From Thamnaconus septentrionalis (lineage: Eukaryota > Chordata > Actinopteri > Tetraodontiformes > Monacanthidae), in contig CM020505.1 of NCBI GenBank assembly GCA_009823395.1, positions 11,069,129 to 11,133,128 of the forward strand: a DNA stretch of 64,000 bases, in the 5' to 3' direction. The translations under genes and the position numbers were made by a program. The notes below the pieces were generated by a model. The model did not search any database. It had not been told where the DNA came from and saw only the letters and a program-made list of their open reading frames with translations. Numbering within the stretch: position 1 is the first letter of the stretch; the number at the start of each line of letters is the position of its first letter. Shown one piece after another: positions 61,850 through 64,000 of this stretch.

Positions 61850-64000
61850 CTGAGTGGAGGCGCGGGAGGAGCAAAAAGAGATGGATACGACAGGGATGAC
61901 ATCCGAGTTAGAGAGAGCGGGATTCAAAAAGATTCAAGTCATGGTGATATATATGTGTATGTAGATATATACATATATATATATATGAATAGATGTGGTG
62001 ACACAGTGTTTGTGCGTTGGCTATCAAAGGGAGACGCTCGCCGTCGCACACAACATGCAACATTCCAGAGTGAGACATCGCAGGCATGCGGCGGTGCAAC
62101 ATTCAATCGCTCCGCAAAGCGCAATCAAAACTAAACCTCCGCTTTAGTGCAACTCAATTCGAGGCCGAGCTGGAATATCACTTTCAACCCGGCCCTTCGT
62201 CTGCGGCGCCAAATTGTTCCCGCACCTTCGCTCCCTCGCTCATTAGCCGTGACCTACTTTACCTTCTCCTCGCCTCTCGCCTCCACTTGTCTTCCTCCGA
62301 GGAGGCTCCCCACCCCTCCGTTCTCCCCGCCGTTCCCTCCCCTCTGTGCACCTGAGCTTGGCTTGCTCTCCTCTGTCCAATGTACCATCAGTCTAACCCC
62401 CTCCCACCCACCCGCTGCCAATCACCGCTTGGTAAATCTCCAGTCTAATTACCGCTCCGTTACACAAACAGTCTTGTAATGGCGCGTCACCCCTCAACCT
62501 CCCGACTATCTGTAAGATTGCGCTGCGCAGCTGCGTCTCGGAGCTGAACGCTGTGAGGGAGGATTTACCGTGCGGACAGGAGTCGTGCTTAGCGGCGCCC
62601 TTGCAGGTATTAACTGGGCTCTGAGTGTGTTGGAGAGTCCGAGATATAAGGCTCAGCCGTGGGGGGGCAGACCCGAAGACAGGCCTTCACGCTAATTGTT
62701 TCTTCCTTTTTCTTTTGAGAATAATTTTTTTTAACTGACTGAATGTTAATTGCAGGATAAAAGTTTGCTGCTCGCTGCTTTTCTCATTGGGAGCAGTGTA
62801 CCGTAGTAAAACGGGAGCAGCAAGATTTTCCATTTGAAGGATTTGGGGCATTTAAAAGGTGAAACTCTGGCCAACAGTCGGTTGGTGCGCTACATACAGA
62901 CCTGCAGGAAAATAACTGCAGAGGACAAAAAAAGCAGTATTTACAGTATTTTGTTCTCACAATCTCTGACTTTATGACCTGACCTGCAGAGCCACCCACT
63001 GTAGATCCCATAGGAAAAAGCTTAGAAATAACCACAACATTCGCCATTAGTTCTGATTGCACAACATAAATTATTTAAAGCATTTCCATAACTGCTGACA
63101 TTTGTACCTTTACTGACCAAAGATGTCTTGAAGCAAAATTAAGCTCTTGGAGCAAACTAATAAGTGGGACTGCATTATTTCATTCATTTATTTAGTCTTT
63201 TCAGTTTCACTTTTCAACAGCGACAAACCTCTTGACACCCTCCTGGAAGATACATTTTACAACCTAGCGTTAATTCTTGAAATTCCATCAACATTAAAAC
63301 TTTTATTCCCCACCGCCTTTTACAAGACTCCTGTTCAAATGACACAGTTTGAGGGAGCAGCTCCACCCGGCACCACCCGGGACCTGCTGTTGGACGCCAC
63401 GTGGCAGCAGCGTCGTGCGTTGGACTGACAAAGAAGAGTCCGGCGACACGTGTGGAACTGTGGATTCCTGCCGGCATCTGGCCAGACATCTGGGTGCAGC
63501 CCCATATGCTAATATCCTCTGACAGCCTGCTCAGTGTCACACACTTGGCAACTAATATATTCATGAATGGTCGAGTCAAAAATTCCAAGGATATACAACG
63601 CAGAGTCCGTTCCTCTCTGCGACTTCCCTCGCTGGCTGTATAATTGAGATTTTTTGGTGGCTGTCTTTACCGTCCTGCGCCTGCAACCATTCATCACACG
63701 CTCTGAGCATCAGCGATCGTGGCTGTCTGCATCCTATTACCGACTTAAAAGGCTTATTTTCACATTTCTTCTTGCTTGAAAGTCAATTAAGATGACTATA
63801 AACCTTGAGTGATTTTCTAATTAAGGAAAATTGAGGAGGGTAAAAAAAAACAAAAAACACAGAGGCTGTCGGATGCCGGAGGGGAAAAAAAAATTATCGA
63901 CAGCGAAGAGTGAAGCAGAGACATGGGAGCGAGAGAGAGAGGGAGAGAGAGCAAGAGAGAAAGGTAAGTGCATTAAAATAGACAGCCATTCTGAGATGAG
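61850..64000 (-). other. syt7 intron upstream of cassette exon A
   Basis: The N-terminal SYT7 exons (transmembrane segment and cysteine cluster) were looked for on the minus strand and not found; they must lie to the right. A short TA run near 61955-61985 and a pyrimidine-rich stretch at about 62210-62420 are present. The end of the window is GA-rich. Confidence 0.75.

Overview
This is an ordinary stretch of a ray-finned fish genome, probably a percomorph teleost. The evidence is intron-split, vertebrate-type genes with GT-AG junctions, compact introns, many long dinucleotide microsatellites, a tRNA-derived SINE of the fish type, a Tc1-like transposase fossil and a hAT-type MITE family. I see no prokaryotic genes, CRISPR array or operon. 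Gene models were built by hand by translating exons, matching intron phases across splice sites, and comparing with remembered vertebrate protein families; no database was searched.

Layout from left to right. (1) 370-3073, minus strand: the first nine coding exons of dagla (diacylglycerol lipase alpha). The catalytic half lies beyond the left edge. A non-coding first exon is inferred in a CpG-rich island at about 14.95-16.15 kb. (2) 18410-18706, plus: a single-exon small tail-anchored protein, probably cend1. (3) about 20757-22070, plus: polr2l, the 67-residue RNA polymerase subunit RPABC5. (4) 23050-25512, minus: an eight-exon cpsf7-like subunit of pre-mRNA cleavage factor I. (5) 26301-28543, plus: sdhaf2, head to head with cpsf7 over about 790 bp. 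(6) 34975 to beyond the right edge, minus: syt7 (synaptotagmin-7), with both C2 domains, the linker and two frame-preserving linker exons visible. The N-terminal transmembrane exons are outside the window.

The block cpsf7(-) sdhaf2(+) syt7(-) has the same order and orientation as human 11q12. dagla, which in human lies directly beside SYT7, here sits at the other end, with cend1 and polr2l (both human 11p15.5) in between. The human genes PPP1R32 and LRRC10B, expected between sdhaf2 and syt7, are not seen.

The genes do not form one pathway. dagla (endocannabinoid synthesis), syt7 (calcium sensor for slow release) and cend1 (neuronal differentiation) are neuronal; polr2l, cpsf7 and sdhaf2 are housekeeping. 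Most of the right half of the window is syt7 intron, with repeats, CTCF-like motifs, two near-perfect palindromes and a CpG-rich segment I cannot explain. No previously undescribed system was found. The best leads are the synteny rearrangement, the divergent cpsf7-like protein, the syt7 cassette exons and the MITE family.
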